Shown piece after piece: positions 1 through 10,729 of a DNA stretch of 64,000 bases. The notes beneath the pieces are model-generated. The model was given only the letters and a program-made list of their open reading frames with translations. It did no database searches and was not told where the DNA came from. Source of the stretch: Amphibalanus amphitrite (taxonomy: Eukaryota > Arthropoda > Thecostraca > Balanomorpha > Balanidae); assembly GCF_019059575.1 (NCBI RefSeq), contig NW_024881713.1, positions 372,001-436,000 on the forward strand, written 5' to 3'. Position 1 is the first letter of the stretch. Every line of letters starts with the position of its first letter. The position numbers and the translations under genes are program-made.

Positions 1-419
1 GGAGCCGTGAAACAATAGGTATAGCCCGGAGCCGGAGCCGGAGCCAGAGACGTAGCCGTCAAAAAAGAGGCGACTACGGCTCCTTTTCTTAAGAGGAAAC
101 AATTATTTACCTAGTTCGGTTTGACAGTACAAGGCGTAAAACAATGTGGTATTCAAAATAGCCTTGTTATACAAATACAGAAGCAATGTGTACCAATCCC
201 ATCGCCTTTTTTCTTCCACCCGTATTTAATTGATCGCATAGGGGATGTACTGAGAAGAAGCCGGAGCCGGAGCCGCCGGAGCCGGATCATTTTACTCGGA
301 GCCGGAGCCGGAGCCGGAGCCGCCATGACATTTCACCCGGAGCCGGAGCCGGAGCCGGAGCCGATTTTTTTCTCCGGAGCCGGAGCCGTCTGAAATTTCC
401 ACGGCTCCGCATCCCTGGT
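1..419. repeat. GGAGCC hexanucleotide minisatellite, interrupted
   Basis: Runs of the hexamer GGAGCC occur at about 21-45, 259-290, 297-325, 337-362 and 375-390, separated by unrelated AT-rich spacers. Open frames here are low-complexity Pro/Glu/Gly/Arg strings produced by the hexamer. I see no gene. Confidence 0.8.
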
Positions 420-855
420 CAAAAGTTATTGTCGAAAACACTTCGGAAAAACAGCTATTTTTGGAGTTTTTGCCCTCTGGAGGCTAAACCGTCGACCTGA
501 GGTCAATTTTGATGATGACCTTATCAAAAGAAGAGTTCAAGAGCTATCGATTGTTTTTCCATGCGTTTTTTAGCTATCATAGTTCCTGAGATAAGTGCAT
601 GTTTTCTGAAAAATATAATGACATTTGGCAAATTATGACCTTTGATGACCTCCAGTGACCCCAATATTGCTCTTAGATGAAAAATGACCGAAATACTTTC
701 AAACGTACGCATTGAGAGCTATCGATTGCTTTTTACCGCGTCTTTCTAGCCCTCTTAGTTTTTGAGTTAGAGGTGGGTGGTAACATATGCCCCCCCCCCC
801 CACACACACACACACACTAGGGCGAAGTTGGCTGAGACCGCCACTGGGGCGCGGG
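420..855 (-). mobile_element. Truncated TTAA-flanked element (same family as 29073-30247)
   Basis: Read on the minus strand, this segment follows the left part of the intact element at 29073-30247: terminal CCCGCGCCCCAGTGG next to a TTAA at 856-859, then a C/G homopolymer, an ACATATG block and the stretch around GTACGTTTGAAAG. The match stops near 420, so the distal end is missing. The terminus directly abuts another TTAA element that starts at 860. Confidence 0.7.
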
Positions 856-859
856 TTAA

Positions 860-1190
860 CCCTCGCTCGTATGGGGGGGGGGAGTCGAACGGATCCCCCG
901 GTTTTTCCCGAATAACTCGCGTAAAAAGCGGCCTATCGCGACGAAACTCAGTACCTTCGCAACAATCAATTTTAGACCTACCCTGAAAATTTCATGACCC
1001 TGACCCAAAGGACCTCTGACCTGTGACCTACTTTTCGAGACCATGTTTGGCCGGAATCGCGATTCGGCGTGTTCGGTGTTGGTCCCATGCATTAGGGTGG
1101 GTGTCAAGGTCACCCCAAGGTCAGGCCAGGCCAGGTCATTGACCTGGTTTCAACTCAGGTCACTGCGCTATTCCGATCATTTCACTGCGC
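860..1190 (+). mobile_element. TTAA-flanked element fragment, left end only
   Basis: The segment starts with CCCTCGCTCGTATGG immediately after the TTAA at 856-859, followed by a G run and then a C run that can pair with it, and AGGTCA-rich sequence to about 1190. This is the end structure of the other TTAA elements in the window. No matching right end is visible before the candidate exon at 1250. Confidence 0.55.
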
Positions 1191-1249
1191 CCAGGAATCG
1201 AACTACCTTGCCGTGACCTGGGCCGCGGAGCCGCGGCAGCGTCTCTGAC

Positions 1250-1498
1250 CTGGTCAGGCCGCAGCTGGCCAAGCAGGGCGCGCAGCTGGACAAAGTGCGG
1301 CGGCGGGTCGGGCGTGTCGCGCAGCAGGCGCGCCGTCATGCTGAGCGGCTCGTAGAGCGCCGCCGCCAGCCGGCCGCAGCCGTACGCCAGGCTGAGCACG
1401 GACGGCGCCTGGCGCGAGCTGTCCGTGTCCTCCGGGCCGCCCTCGGACGGATCGTCGCCGGGACCGGACGGCTCGGACCAGTCCACAGTCGGTAGCAC
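1250..1498 (-). CDS. Candidate internal exon of an unrecognised gene
   Basis: On the minus strand an AG at 1500-1499 precedes an open 249-nt block of 83 codons, which ends in CAG followed by a gtcaga donor. It starts VLPTVDWSEPSG, has an acidic stretch (DDPSEGGPEDTDSS), then a probable helical part (LSLAYGCGRLAAALYEPL) ending LGQLRPDQ. The block is GC-rich and codon-like, unlike the AT-rich DNA to its right, and the length is a multiple of three. I do not recognise the family. No neighbouring minus-strand exon was found in the window, so the gene probably continues to the left of base 1 or has a distant upstream exon. It could be a chance open frame in GC-rich DNA. Confidence 0.45.
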
Positions 1499-2451
1499 CT
1501 AGAAGCCAAAATTTAATTTCGGTCGATGGGGTAACTGCCAAGGATGAAACGCGTTGTCATTGCGCGGTGACGCCCATCTCAATCTGTCAATTCTGCGACT
1601 GCAATTTGAATTGTCTACACTCATCGCCAATGCACCCAACAGCCGTCGCAAAACAAGCAACATAATTTATAACAGTAAAATAACATACATTCATTGAAAA
1701 GGAGGCGAAAACAGGGCTAATAAGCCGAGAGACATAAATTGAAATGATAGGACAATGTGGTTGACTTTGTTCGTCAATCTAAATCTCTAAACCAGGTGTA
1801 CACAATAAAAAGTTGTTTTTCAATACTTTTAGGATGAATTAGGATGAATTATACAAAATGTATGACTCTTACCATTCGTATAATGAAGTATAGCACCGGA
1901 AAATGCAATAAAAACACATCAACATAAGAGCCATATAAACACCTTACAATGTGTTTATTTACATTTTTAAACATTTGACCTTGAAACTGCTCATCAAGAA
2001 CTTAAAAATACGTAGGTACTTTTGACTCTTAAATCACTGCCATAAGAATATACCTAACACACGATAAAATGCAGCGGTCTACATATGCGCGGTCCATCAG
2101 TGGAGAAGGAGAAGCACAGCACCAAGCACCTATCCTAGTTTTCGTGTGCTAACTGTCACATAACGTGCTCTGGGCGCAGGCCTGCTAAAGATTAGAATAG
2201 CGACTAGCGAGAATATAGCACTTTTTGCTAAAACACACGGTCTGCTTAGTTGTAGCTTGATAGGTGTCCTGTATCGTTTGGTGTAGGTAGTAGCCACTTC
2301 TGTGTATAGGCACCAGCCCTGCACTGGTGGGTCCAGGGGCCCATGGGGCAAATTCCCCCCCCCCCCTCCCCCAATGCAGCGCCCGAAGTGTACGAAAATT
2401 TGCAGTTTTCGAGAATATAATAAAAAATAAGCATTTTAGTAAAAGCTTGCT
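1499..2451. other. No gene seen; AT-rich non-coding DNA
   Basis: The stretch is AT-rich up to about 2100, followed by DNA with a C homopolymer near 2356. There is no convincing coding block, splice pair or structured RNA. Confidence 0.5.
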
Positions 2452-2455
2452 TTAA

Positions 2456-3593
2456 CCCGCGCCCTGGTGGGGTCTGTTTAAAACGCGACCTGGTGGGGGG
2501 GGGGCTATTTTTTGCCCCCCCCCCTCGTATCTCCGAAACTACTGGACGGATTCGCAAAATTCAAACGGCGTTCGAAAGGCCTGTCAAATTTGTCGAAGGA
2601 AACCAAATTTCATTGACCTCGGGGTCACCGATGACGTCACAGGTCAGGTCAAAGATGAAATGTTTCACCGTTCACGGGTCTTCTAGGGAATGCGCTATAA
2701 CACCGAGGAAAACGCATTTTGTCGAGAATCAGCGATAGGGCGTCAGTTGCCTAGTAGATATGTTGCTATTAGAGGTCACTGACAATACCAGGTCACGTCA
2801 CAGGTCAGGTCACTAAGGGTGACAGGTCAGGTTACATGAATGGTGCTGGTTATAAGACTATCATGTACGGCTTAGGTCACTTTCTGGTGAAGTTTAGGTC
2901 AAGGTCAGGTCAAGGTCAGGCCAAAAAAGGTCAAATTTTAAAGTTGATAGTTTTGCATAAAATGGGTATTGATTCGATGCAGCTCGTCACGGGGAGTCTA
3001 ATGGTGGTCTTTGTTTTGCGCTTCGGGGTCTAGAATTGCTAAAAATTGAGTTTGAAAATTTGACGTCATCAATTTTGAACAGTTTTTTCGCTATAACTTC
3101 GCCAAAAAAAGAGGTATCAATCTCAAATTTGGTATGTGGATGGAAGGCGGTATGGACTATCACATATATTCCGGTTTTTGCGAAATTCAAAAAACTTTTT
3201 GGATTCTTCGATCATTATCAAAAAAAAATTATTTTGATTTTTGGGGGTCAAAATCCAAAAATTTCAAAAATCCGAGATAGCAGTTTTGTAGCCCTGTCAA
3301 TTTTACAGTTTTTATGTGCTGATTATTTTTCTGTATTTGCAAAGCTATAGGCCTGACAGCTCTTCCCGCGAAACCCTTTTTTGGGTCGAAAACGCAGAAC
3401 ATGACGTCACTCTGACGTCATTTCCGGCCAACCTATCATAGCCTTTGGAAAATTTTTGGTCACCATATGTAAAATTGATGTCCGGGTGGGTACTGAAAGT
3501 TTGGTGACGATCGGCCCAGCGGTTCTGGAGATATATCGAAAAGTCTGGAGTGGGGGCAAAAAATAGCCCCCCCCCCCCCCACCAGGTCGCGGG
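2456..3593 (+). mobile_element. Complete TTAA-flanked non-autonomous element (piggyBac-like MITE)
   Basis: TTAA at 2452-2455 and 3594-3597 brackets 1138 bp. The left end is CCCGCGCCCTGGTGGGG; the right end, reverse-complemented, is CCCGCGACCTGGTGGGG. Each end is followed inward by a G run and a C run that can form a hairpin. The left end also contains a second internal copy of the terminus (about 2478-2505). The interior is rich in AGGTCA motifs, notably tandem copies near 2895-2925, and has TGACGTCA-like sites. No transposase frame is present. TTAA duplication with a CCC-type terminus is typical of piggyBac; family assignment is an inference. Confidence 0.75.
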
Positions 3594-3775
3594 TTAAACT
3601 GCATAGCAAGGCGTAAGGAGTCGTCGAAATTCGATTTGTTTTTGGAATTTGGATACAACTTTTGGGGATATGCCCCCGCAGCCGCCAGCCTCCAAGACCG
3701 CCTTTCTCGATCCACCAGTGCGCTAGCCTGTAAATAAATTTGACTTCAAAAGGATGACATATGGCCTAACACCAA

Positions 3776-3921
3776 CGGCCACGGCCACGCCCACGCCCAC
3801 GCCCACGCCCACGCCCACGCCCACGCACACGCACACGCACACGCACACGCACGCACGCACGCACGCACACACACACGCACACACGCACACACGCGCACAC
3901 GCACACGCACACACACATAAT
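3776..3921. repeat. CACGCC / CACGCA / CA microsatellite
   Basis: CACGCC hexamers (about 3784-3824) grade into CACGCA, GCAC and CA repeats ending near 3917. The array lies immediately upstream of the acceptor of the exon at 3959. The long Thr/Pro/His frames here are repeat artefacts. Confidence 0.9.
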
Positions 3922-3958
3922 GTGGCTTTGTATTCACTGCCCCCTTTTTCTCCCCCAG

Positions 3959-4047
3959 GAAACGTCAGCAGTCCGTGCATGCGAGAGACCGGACCGGGCA
4001 GCGGCAGAGTGGTCTGCACCTTCTGCCTGGCCGAAAAACGTTTGCAG
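3959..4047 (+). CDS. Penultimate exon of an unrecognised gene; Cys pair
   Basis: A polypyrimidine tract and CAG end at 3958, and the exon is followed by a gtaagg donor at 4048. The 89-nt exon starts in phase 1 and ends on a codon boundary. It reads NVSSPCMRETGPGSGR, then VVCTFCLAEKRLQ, with a C-x-x-C pair that could bind metal or a disulfide partner. It joins in phase to the terminal exon at 4360. Upstream exons lie left of the window or were not recognised. Family unknown. Confidence 0.6.
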
Positions 4048-4359
4048 GTAAGGAGGACGGGACAGATAATACCTGACGATCTATTTCACCCCCGAAGTCA
4101 AAATCCGTCGTACCTATATTATAGGTATTATTTTTGATTGAGCGCTGTATAGATGTGTTCATTTTCATTGAGCATTAGGGGTGACAGAATAGGCCATAGC
4201 TATAATTGTGTACCGTACATACATTCGTCCAAAATTTTAGAGAGACAGAAATAGGTACCTACACAGAATGTAATGAAAATCACATCCGTATTCCGTACTT
4301 ACTTACAACACGCTCAACATGTCTCAGCCATGTGATGACGCGGCTCTCTCCGTCGGCAG

Positions 4360-4614
4360 AGGCAGCGCCATGGTTCGGGGCCGGCGCGGACTGCCGAACT
4401 GGCGGTCAGGGGGGCTGCGGCAGCTCCGCCGGCGCCGTACCGCCCTGCGCTGGAGCCCGCTGCCGTCTCGGCCAGTGCCGTCCAGCCCGCGGTCGGTGCA
4501 GGGACGTCCGTCCCCACCCCGCTGGAAGCCGCCTACAGCCTCTGTCCCGTGACGTCAGCAGCCGTCTTCTTCCCGGGGATGGCTCCGTTCGTGCAGTATG
4601 AGCTTGGCCGGTAA
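4360..4614 (+). CDS. Terminal exon of the same gene; Ala/Pro-rich C terminus
   Basis: A CTCTCTCC tract and GGCAG end at 4359. The reading frame set by the previous exon (phase 0) stays open for 84 codons and stops at TAA 4612-4614. The product is Ala/Pro/Val-rich, with segments such as APPAPYRPALEPAAVSASAV, and ends FFPGMAPFVQYELGR. The agreement of phase with the exon at 3959-4047, a 312-bp intron with good splice signals and the long open frame support the model. Alternative frames in this GC-rich block are also open, so the call is not certain. Function unknown. Confidence 0.5.
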   Translation, partial: RQRHGSGPARTAELAVRGAAAAPPAPYRPALEPAAVSASAVQPAVGAGTSVPTPLEAAYSLCPVTSAAVFFPGMAPFVQYELGR

Positions 4615-5281
4615 ACTAATGTCACTGAGCTGCGTCCGACTGCCCTGTTCTGTCGTGGAACATTTTATGCAGAACGCCATGGAGACTCGCTGATCGGTGT
4701 CCATGTGTACGAGCTCTGGGTCCGTTATTAACGAGCTAGAATCAGCTCACATGATGTCAACGGTCTAACGAACGTGACGTGTGCTTGTGGATGTCTCGTA
4801 CTTATTGCTATGTATAATGAGATGACCTGTCTTTATGAGCCATCAATAGGACAATTTTTTTACCTACTATTAGGTTATGTTAAACGGTCGTAATTGCATT
4901 GTTCGAGGCCGATCTGCGAACGATGTTTGAATGGGCGAATGAGTGGATAGTGGTCCGAGTCCCGAGAGATGATTTACGCTAGCTGTCTGAGCTGGCGGAG
5001 ATATATCTGCGACCAGGGACTGTGTGTTTCAAATGTTTGATATTGGCCTGAGTGTGTCAGCGGCCTGCTCAGGTGGGTCACTGAGGATCAACAGGAACTT
5101 AGGTGGACTCTGGAAGATAATCCACTTCCAGTGTCTCTCTGCAGTGTTCAGAATCTCACCTACCCGGACGATATATGTAGTACCGGACATTTTTGGTAAT
5201 CATTGTTCTTCATCGGTGTGCTAATGTGATGTTTGATTGTAAAGCGTGGTCGAGTTCACCAAACCTCAGGCGCTATATAGT
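4615..5281. other. No gene seen; probable 3' UTR and flank
   Basis: Sequence downstream of the stop at 4614. No coding exon, RNA gene or clear polyadenylation signal was identified. Confidence 0.4.
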
Positions 5282-6629
5282 TGTTACGGGCCAAGTGCGA
5301 AGGCTAGTCCGTTTGCGAACGGACTAGTCCATTCGCGAATGGACTAGGCCGTTTGCGAATGGCGGTCCGTTTGCAAACGGACTAGTCCGTTTGCGAATGG
5401 CCGGCCATTCGCGAATGGCCTAGGCCGTTTGCGAACGGACGGGTTTGTGGCGTTGCTCTTAGCCGCCGGAAGCATGGATCCTCGGATTGGGGTACGATTC
5501 CGAATGAATGGGGGACCGCTGGTCGATGCAGGGGCGTCGCCGACGGGGGGGGGGGTCGGAGGGGTCCGGACCCCCCCCCCCCCCACACACACACACATTC
5601 TTGAAAATATGCCGGTCCGACGCCCCCCCCCCCCCCCTCCCCCCCACACACACTTTTGGCCACGAAAATCGATCAAGAATAAAATAAAATATTTTAAAAA
5701 CGATTTTGGTGCATTCTCAAAATAAAATTGTCTAAATCCGAGGAGTTTTCAGTATTTGGTGGGGATTACTTTGACTGACCGTCCGACCAGATCCCCTAGT
5801 CGAAAATCCGTGGCGACGCCACTGCGTCTATATGTTTAGTTTGTTCTCCGGAACAGATCTGCGAGCTGGCGCAACTCTGGGTTAAGGTCTCCACACACCT
5901 GGTCCATTCGGGATGCGACTTTCCGCTGAACCCTGCACAACGCGGAATTTATAGCAACGTGTTGCCGCTGGCCAGGCTTCGGCCACCGATCTGGATCTGG
6001 GGAGGTCAAATTTCCCCGTGACCTTCGAACAGCGGAGAGTCGCGTGGTGTGCGGAGACCATAAGTACCGTGCTCCGGGCTCCCCGCTGATGACCCGACCT
6101 GACCTTGGTCGTATGGTAAATGTATCAAGGCTGGAGTGACATGCATCAGTAGATGTAATAAAGGGGTGGCCTGCAATAATAAATAAGTGTCGCACTGGAT
6201 CAGTGTGTTCTTGAGTTGAGTTTGTTTCACTTCACCATTACATTGCAAGGCTCATGAAATTCATCGTCAGACAATGTTTCCAAGGGGTGAACGCAAGGGT
6301 GGGGTGAGGTAAAGAAGAGGCGACCTCAGCATGACTGTGTAAGCATTTTCCGGTTGAGTTACCAATACTTTGCAAGCATCATTTCACACGGGACTTTGCA
6401 CATGCCAAGTTGACTTGCCAAGTTGACGTCACTTTGCTGGATATTTCGCACTTGGCCTGACTTCGCACTTGGACTGGGAGCATAAACGCCCGTCCATTCG
6501 CAAACGGCCTAGGCCAACTGCAATAACGCACATGGACTAGTCCATTCGCAAACGGCCTAGTCCAAGTGCGTTATCGCACTTGGACTAGGCCATTCGCGAA
6601 TGGACTAGCCTTCGCACTTGGCCCGCAAC
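5282..6629. mobile_element. TIR element with terminal lattices of palindromes
   Basis: The two ends match as inverted repeats: 26 bp inward from 5285 pair with the right end near 6625 with one mismatch (core GGGCCAAGTGCGAAGGCTAG). Inside each end is an array in which 14-bp palindromes (CCATTCGCGAATGG, CCGTTTGCGAACGG) alternate with 10-bp CTAG-centred palindromes (GGACTAGTCC, GGCCTAGGCC), about 24 bp per pair, at about 5306-5442 and 6486-6606. The middle holds a 296-bp hAT-like insertion and no coding capacity. The target-site duplication is unclear, possibly ATAG. Confidence 0.7.
5529..5824. mobile_element. hAT-like MITE, short
   Basis: It begins CAGGGGCGTCGCC and ends GGCGACGCCACTG, the same terminal sequence as the 3.4-kb hAT-like element at 22838-26280. 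Long G and C homopolymers lie inside. No 8-bp target duplication is obvious, so one end may be decayed. Confidence 0.55.
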
Positions 6630-8372
6630 ATAGTGATCATTTTGACGGTGATTTGTTCGTAGGTGCACACATGAGATCGTTAAAATCTGCAACTATGAAT
6701 AGAATAAATCGACTAGCAAGTAAGTTCCAATAACCCGTTCAGAAATAAACGTTCTAGTGGATAGCGTAATACGGCGAGTGGAATAAATGTCGATATATTA
6801 TATAATATTTGTTCAAAGCTACAAGCATTCATCCATGACTCCACCGGCGCGGCGTTCGGCACCGCCCGACCTTCCCGGCTCCCTTTCACAGCGCGATTGA
6901 CCGCACGCGCCGGCCCGAAACCGCCGCAGGCCAAGACTTGGCCAAGACCATAGAGGCCATTAGCTGTGACGTCATGAGTGACGTACCTATCACAGACTGA
7001 CAAGTGGCAATTGATAGCCTTGACACACCGGGTGAAAATCTTGCTCGGAATTTAATATAACGAGTCAATGAGAAGAGCCGGAAATATTGAAATGACGACA
7101 AAATATCTAGATGGTAAAAGTTTCGGCAGGTCTTGAAGTGGCCATTCACTTAATTTGGTTGAAATTCTTCCACGCACTCAAAAACAATCTCGAAAATTAG
7201 AGTCTCAAGGGGTCGGCGCGAACTGTAGCTCTGGTCTGGCGGTCAGGTTTTGCCCCAGTCAGCTGCAGTTCCCACAACTCGGCACCGTCGGCGGCCTCCT
7301 CCAGGTCAGTCCGCTCTGCGAGCGACGGACCCTTGGTAAACAAACAAAGATGCATGACGCGAGAAAACTAATCGTACCGACCACGTACTGGCACTGCTAA
7401 TGGAGGGTGATATCACCCATGTACTTACAACTGGATGACTCAGAAACACTTCAAAGGTTTTAATTGACCGTCCTTTGTAATGTTTTCATAAAGACATCGT
7501 CTCAGCTGTTGGGCTCGGGCCTCGGAGAGAAAAATCACTCTCTGAAAACACATCAGCTACTATATTTTTTTTTTACCTAAATACCAACACTTTGTTATGT
7601 ATAACTTTCCAAGGTTCCAACCCCTTTAGGTAGGCATGCATAAATTATTATTATCGATTTCAATACATAAAAAATAGCACGAAATAGCGTATTTCGGGCT
7701 AGGCAGAACATGGTCTGACAAGTGGCCCCACCCAATAAATCTTGGACCTAACCTGCTAGAAAGTAGAAAAGAAGTTTGTTCAAAGGAATAAGGTCAAGCA
7801 AGGCTCTGTCAGGTTTTTGTCTAAGCTGATAAGCCTGTCTGAAGAGCTGCCCCGCCGGGTATCCACGGGTAACATATACCCTGCACATGGGGCACACTGC
7901 ACAGTGCAGTGTGCACATCCCAACACAAACGAATAAAGGAATAAGAGGGGACGATCCTTCCCACCACTTATTTCATGAACTTTGTACCTCGATAGGGAAT
8001 GAGAATGATGTGTTTGAGACACATATGTATCAGCTATTGATACATATAACTAAAACACTTTATCTTCGCAACAGTGAGAAAATGAATATCGAGAGATGTG
8101 TGTGAGAGGCCACAATATACCACAATATACCACAATATCATGCCACAATATCGAGAGACGATGCTTAGAAATGACCTAAATTGTCAAGGGATGATCGACG
8201 ACACTGCATTGTTTATTCAGTCAGCTTTCAACGTTCAAATTGTCGTACAGTTTGATTGAATTATATGTCATGCAACAGCCTTTTCAGTATCGCATCTAAA
8301 AGCCAGCGTTTGTTCAGTCAGCACGTCAACACGTAACACTGCTCTCTTTCAGCACGTTGCTGTCTGTTTATC
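6630..8372. other. No gene supported; small 12-bp tandem repeat near 8108-8150
   Basis: Mostly unremarkable DNA with a GC-rich patch at about 6840-6930. ACCACAATAT-type 12-bp units recur at 8108-8150. A 36-bp block at 7283-7318 has splice-like ends but was not accepted as an exon. Confidence 0.4.
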
Positions 8373-9044
8373 TCAGATCAGATTGATCTGGCACATGGCG
8401 AGATACATGCGGGTACAGCTGTTGTCATGCCACCGTTTCTCCGCAGACCTCGCACCTCCGCCGAAATGTGCGCAGTCCTCCACGCCCTTGGCGTTATTGG
8501 GCTGGCCCCCGTCCCAGTCGGCGAAGTCCACGGGCGACCCGTCGCTCCACGACCAGCTGCCCCCGGCGCTCAGACGCGCCAGGCCGATCCAGATCAGCTG
8601 GTCGGCCCGGTACGACTTGGCCAGGCTTTTCAGGAACGCCGCCGAGCCGGGGTGCACGGAGGCCAGCCGCGCGCGCCGGTCGAGCGCGGCACAGACGTGG
8701 TGCGCGGCCATCCAGGTGGTCTGGTGGGGCGTCACCAGGTAGCAGCTGTCCTGGTGGCGTCTCCAGCCGTCCGGGCACTGCGCGGCGGCCGGCTGCAGGG
8801 ACGCCAGCTGATCCTGCAGCCGGTGCAGGGTGGCGTTCAGCTCCCGCTGACCGCTCCTGAGCTGACTCACCGCCTGGTTGGCCGTTTCTCTGACCTCGTG
8901 CTGAACAGCATCCCGTACTCCCGCGGTGCAGACCTCGGCGAGACCGGACACGACGTGGTCGACCGTAGTTGGGGCGGAGCCGTGCGAGGTCGTCACGCGA
9001 CTCAGGAGAGCCAGAGACAGCAGCAGGGCGGACCCGGGCGGCAT
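8373..9044 (-). CDS. Secreted C-type lectin-domain protein, single exon
   Basis: The 223-aa product starts at the ATG at 9044, chosen because it directly opens a signal peptide (MPPGSALLLSLALLS); the frame upstream has only non-ATG codons. Residues about 41-85 look helical or coiled-coil. A C-type lectin domain fills residues 90-218 with six cysteines in the long-form pattern (C90-C101, C118-C218, C191-C210), WIGL at 152-155 and WHDNSC at 205-210. The sugar-specificity position reads QPN (181-183), an intermediate between EPN (mannose) and QPD (galactose), and the usual WND is WHD, so calcium and sugar binding may be altered. Such proteins usually act outside the cell in recognition or immunity; the role here is inferred. 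The stop is TGA at 8373-8375. Confidence 0.9.
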   Translation of the reverse strand: MPPGSALLLSLALLSRVTTSHGSAPTTVDHVVSGLAEVCTAGVRDAVQHEVRETANQAVSQLRSGQRELNATLHRLQDQLASLQPAAAQCPDGWRRHQDSCYLVTPHQTTWMAAHHVCAALDRRARLASVHPGSAAFLKSLAKSYRADQLIWIGLARLSAGGSWSWSDGSPVDFADWDGGQPNNAKGVEDCAHFGGGARSAEKRWHDNSCTRMYLAMCQINLI

Positions 9045-9126
9045 CTGAGCAGGCTGCGTGCTGTCCGCTGGACCGACGACGTGCAAACTGCGCTGGCTTC
9101 GGAGCAGCCCAGGGAGCAGCCGACCG

Positions 9127-9132
9127 TTTATA
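9127..9132 (-). promoter_or_regulatory. TATA box of the C-type lectin gene
   Basis: TATAAA reads on the minus strand 83 bp upstream of the lectin ATG, placing a start site near 9100 and a short leader. The spacing is as expected for a compact TATA promoter. There is no experimental support. Confidence 0.6.
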
Positions 9133-9346
9133 ACCAGCGCCTCTAATGTTTACGGGCATAAGTAACAGGAGGCAAAGGTCGTGTGGTCGTTAGCACTCTA
9201 CAGGCGTATAATCAATGCTGCTTGGAGTGGATCCGATGTCTGTGCGCTTTCAACTTCAATCGCGGCTGGTACTAAATCAGTAACAAACTGATAGCCAGGC
9301 CAAACGGTCGGACTTGAAGCGTAATTTGGTAGCCTGGAATTAGCTT

Positions 9347-10585
9347 TAGGGGAGAGTGGGGTAATTTGGCCGCTTTTTTTACAAAACGATGTAACTAAAA
9401 ATCAACTGCACATTTCTGCATTTTCTCAACGCTGACAGGTGTGGCATACAGTTTACTTTCTTGGACAGTAAACTTGAAATGATAGAGTAGCTACTTATAT
9501 TGAAATTGTGGCGTATTACAAAGGTCTGCAAAGCGGCCAAATTGCCCCACTAGCAGGGTTATTTGGCCGGGGGTGTGGGGCAATTTGGCCGGTGTTAGTT
9601 TGAGGCCATGATTTTTGTTATAGGCGAGTCAGCTTTACATTCAGCAATGACGCGTGTCCTACGACGCATTTGAAGCATTTTGGAGGTTGACTCAGCCGTC
9701 ACAGGGGTCGAAAATAGTCAAAATAGCGGCTCTAGATGCGATGACAGTTTTTTTACGAATAGCTTTTGAAGTAATCAAGCTAGGCCAAAACTAAAAGTAC
9801 CATCGTAATTCTCTCGTCATTCCGCATCGAAACATGTATGTGTTGACCTCGAGAGGTCAAGGTCAAAGGTTGACTTCAGGTCACGTTACCTCAGGTCGCT
9901 TGACCTCAAGGTTGCGTGAGTTCAAGGTCATCATGTATATCATTCGATTCGTCTTGACGAGCTGAACACAATGACACCATTTGCGCGGCTGTATCTTTTT
10001 TCTGTAAGTATTTATTAGCAAAAAAGCGTTAGGTAACCTTTGATGACGTCACATGCCCTTACAGCTGTCCAATAGGAAATATGGCATCAAGGTAGTCAAA
10101 GTTGGTCATGAATTATGTCCTTTATGGTATAATTGACCATGACAACTCGGCCGTCCCAGCATAGTGACTCTGAGCGCACCGGCCAAGTTGCCCCGCTAGT
10201 CCCGGCCAAATAACCCCACATTGCCATTCTGAAAATTTTTGTCTATAAAGTCGTCATGGCTGTACAGAACTAGATGAAATTGTTCTTGGTACCGCTGAAC
10301 ACCCTCAAAAATGGCGCTATAATGTTGGAATTCGTTTACAGCCCAAATACTACATGTTATACAAATTTTTAAACGGAAGTAAAAGTTACCACTTTCTAAC
10401 GAAATTCACCTTTCATTAATTTTGAATAAAACTAAGAGGGGGAAAGTTTTGACATTTGTTCTCGAGTTAGTTCTGCCGATGACAAATGAATAGAGACTAA
10501 AAATATTTCATTCACTTTTATCAGCTTTCGTACAGGTGGGGGCGGCCAATTTACACCACCGGCCAAATTACCCCACTCTCCCCTA
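9347..10585. mobile_element. TIR element with GGGGAGAGTGGGG ends, TA flanks
   Basis: The ends are inverted repeats of about 26 bp: TAGGGGAGAGTGGGG then TAATTTGGCC at 9347, mirrored at 10560-10585. TA lies at both boundaries, suggesting a TA duplication as in Tc1/mariner-like elements. Subterminal GGCCAAATTGCCCC-type motifs recur inside in both orientations (about 9535-9590 and 10185-10225). There is no transposase frame. A relative lies at 20554-21501. Confidence 0.7.
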
Positions 10586-10729
10586 CCTCTACCTTGCTCC
10601 GGCGATCGGCGCATTTTTAGCGTCACGTACTTATATACGTACGCACTATGGACGTTTCCGACGGCCCGTAGTCGGGATTTAGTCTTTTGAAATCACTTTT
10701 CTACTGATGTTCAAAACGTGAATAATTCA

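Noticed and set aside
3723-4137. Thr/Pro/His and Val/Ala/Cys frames over 3776-3921
   Set aside because: Microsatellite translations; only the splice-bounded part 3959-4047 was kept.
7283-7318. 36-bp possible microexon (FPQLGTVGGLLQ) with good donor
   Set aside because: No neighbouring exon in phase; too short to support alone.
8427-9146. 239-codon plus-strand frame opposite the lectin
   Set aside because: Antisense shadow of the C-type lectin; no domain features.
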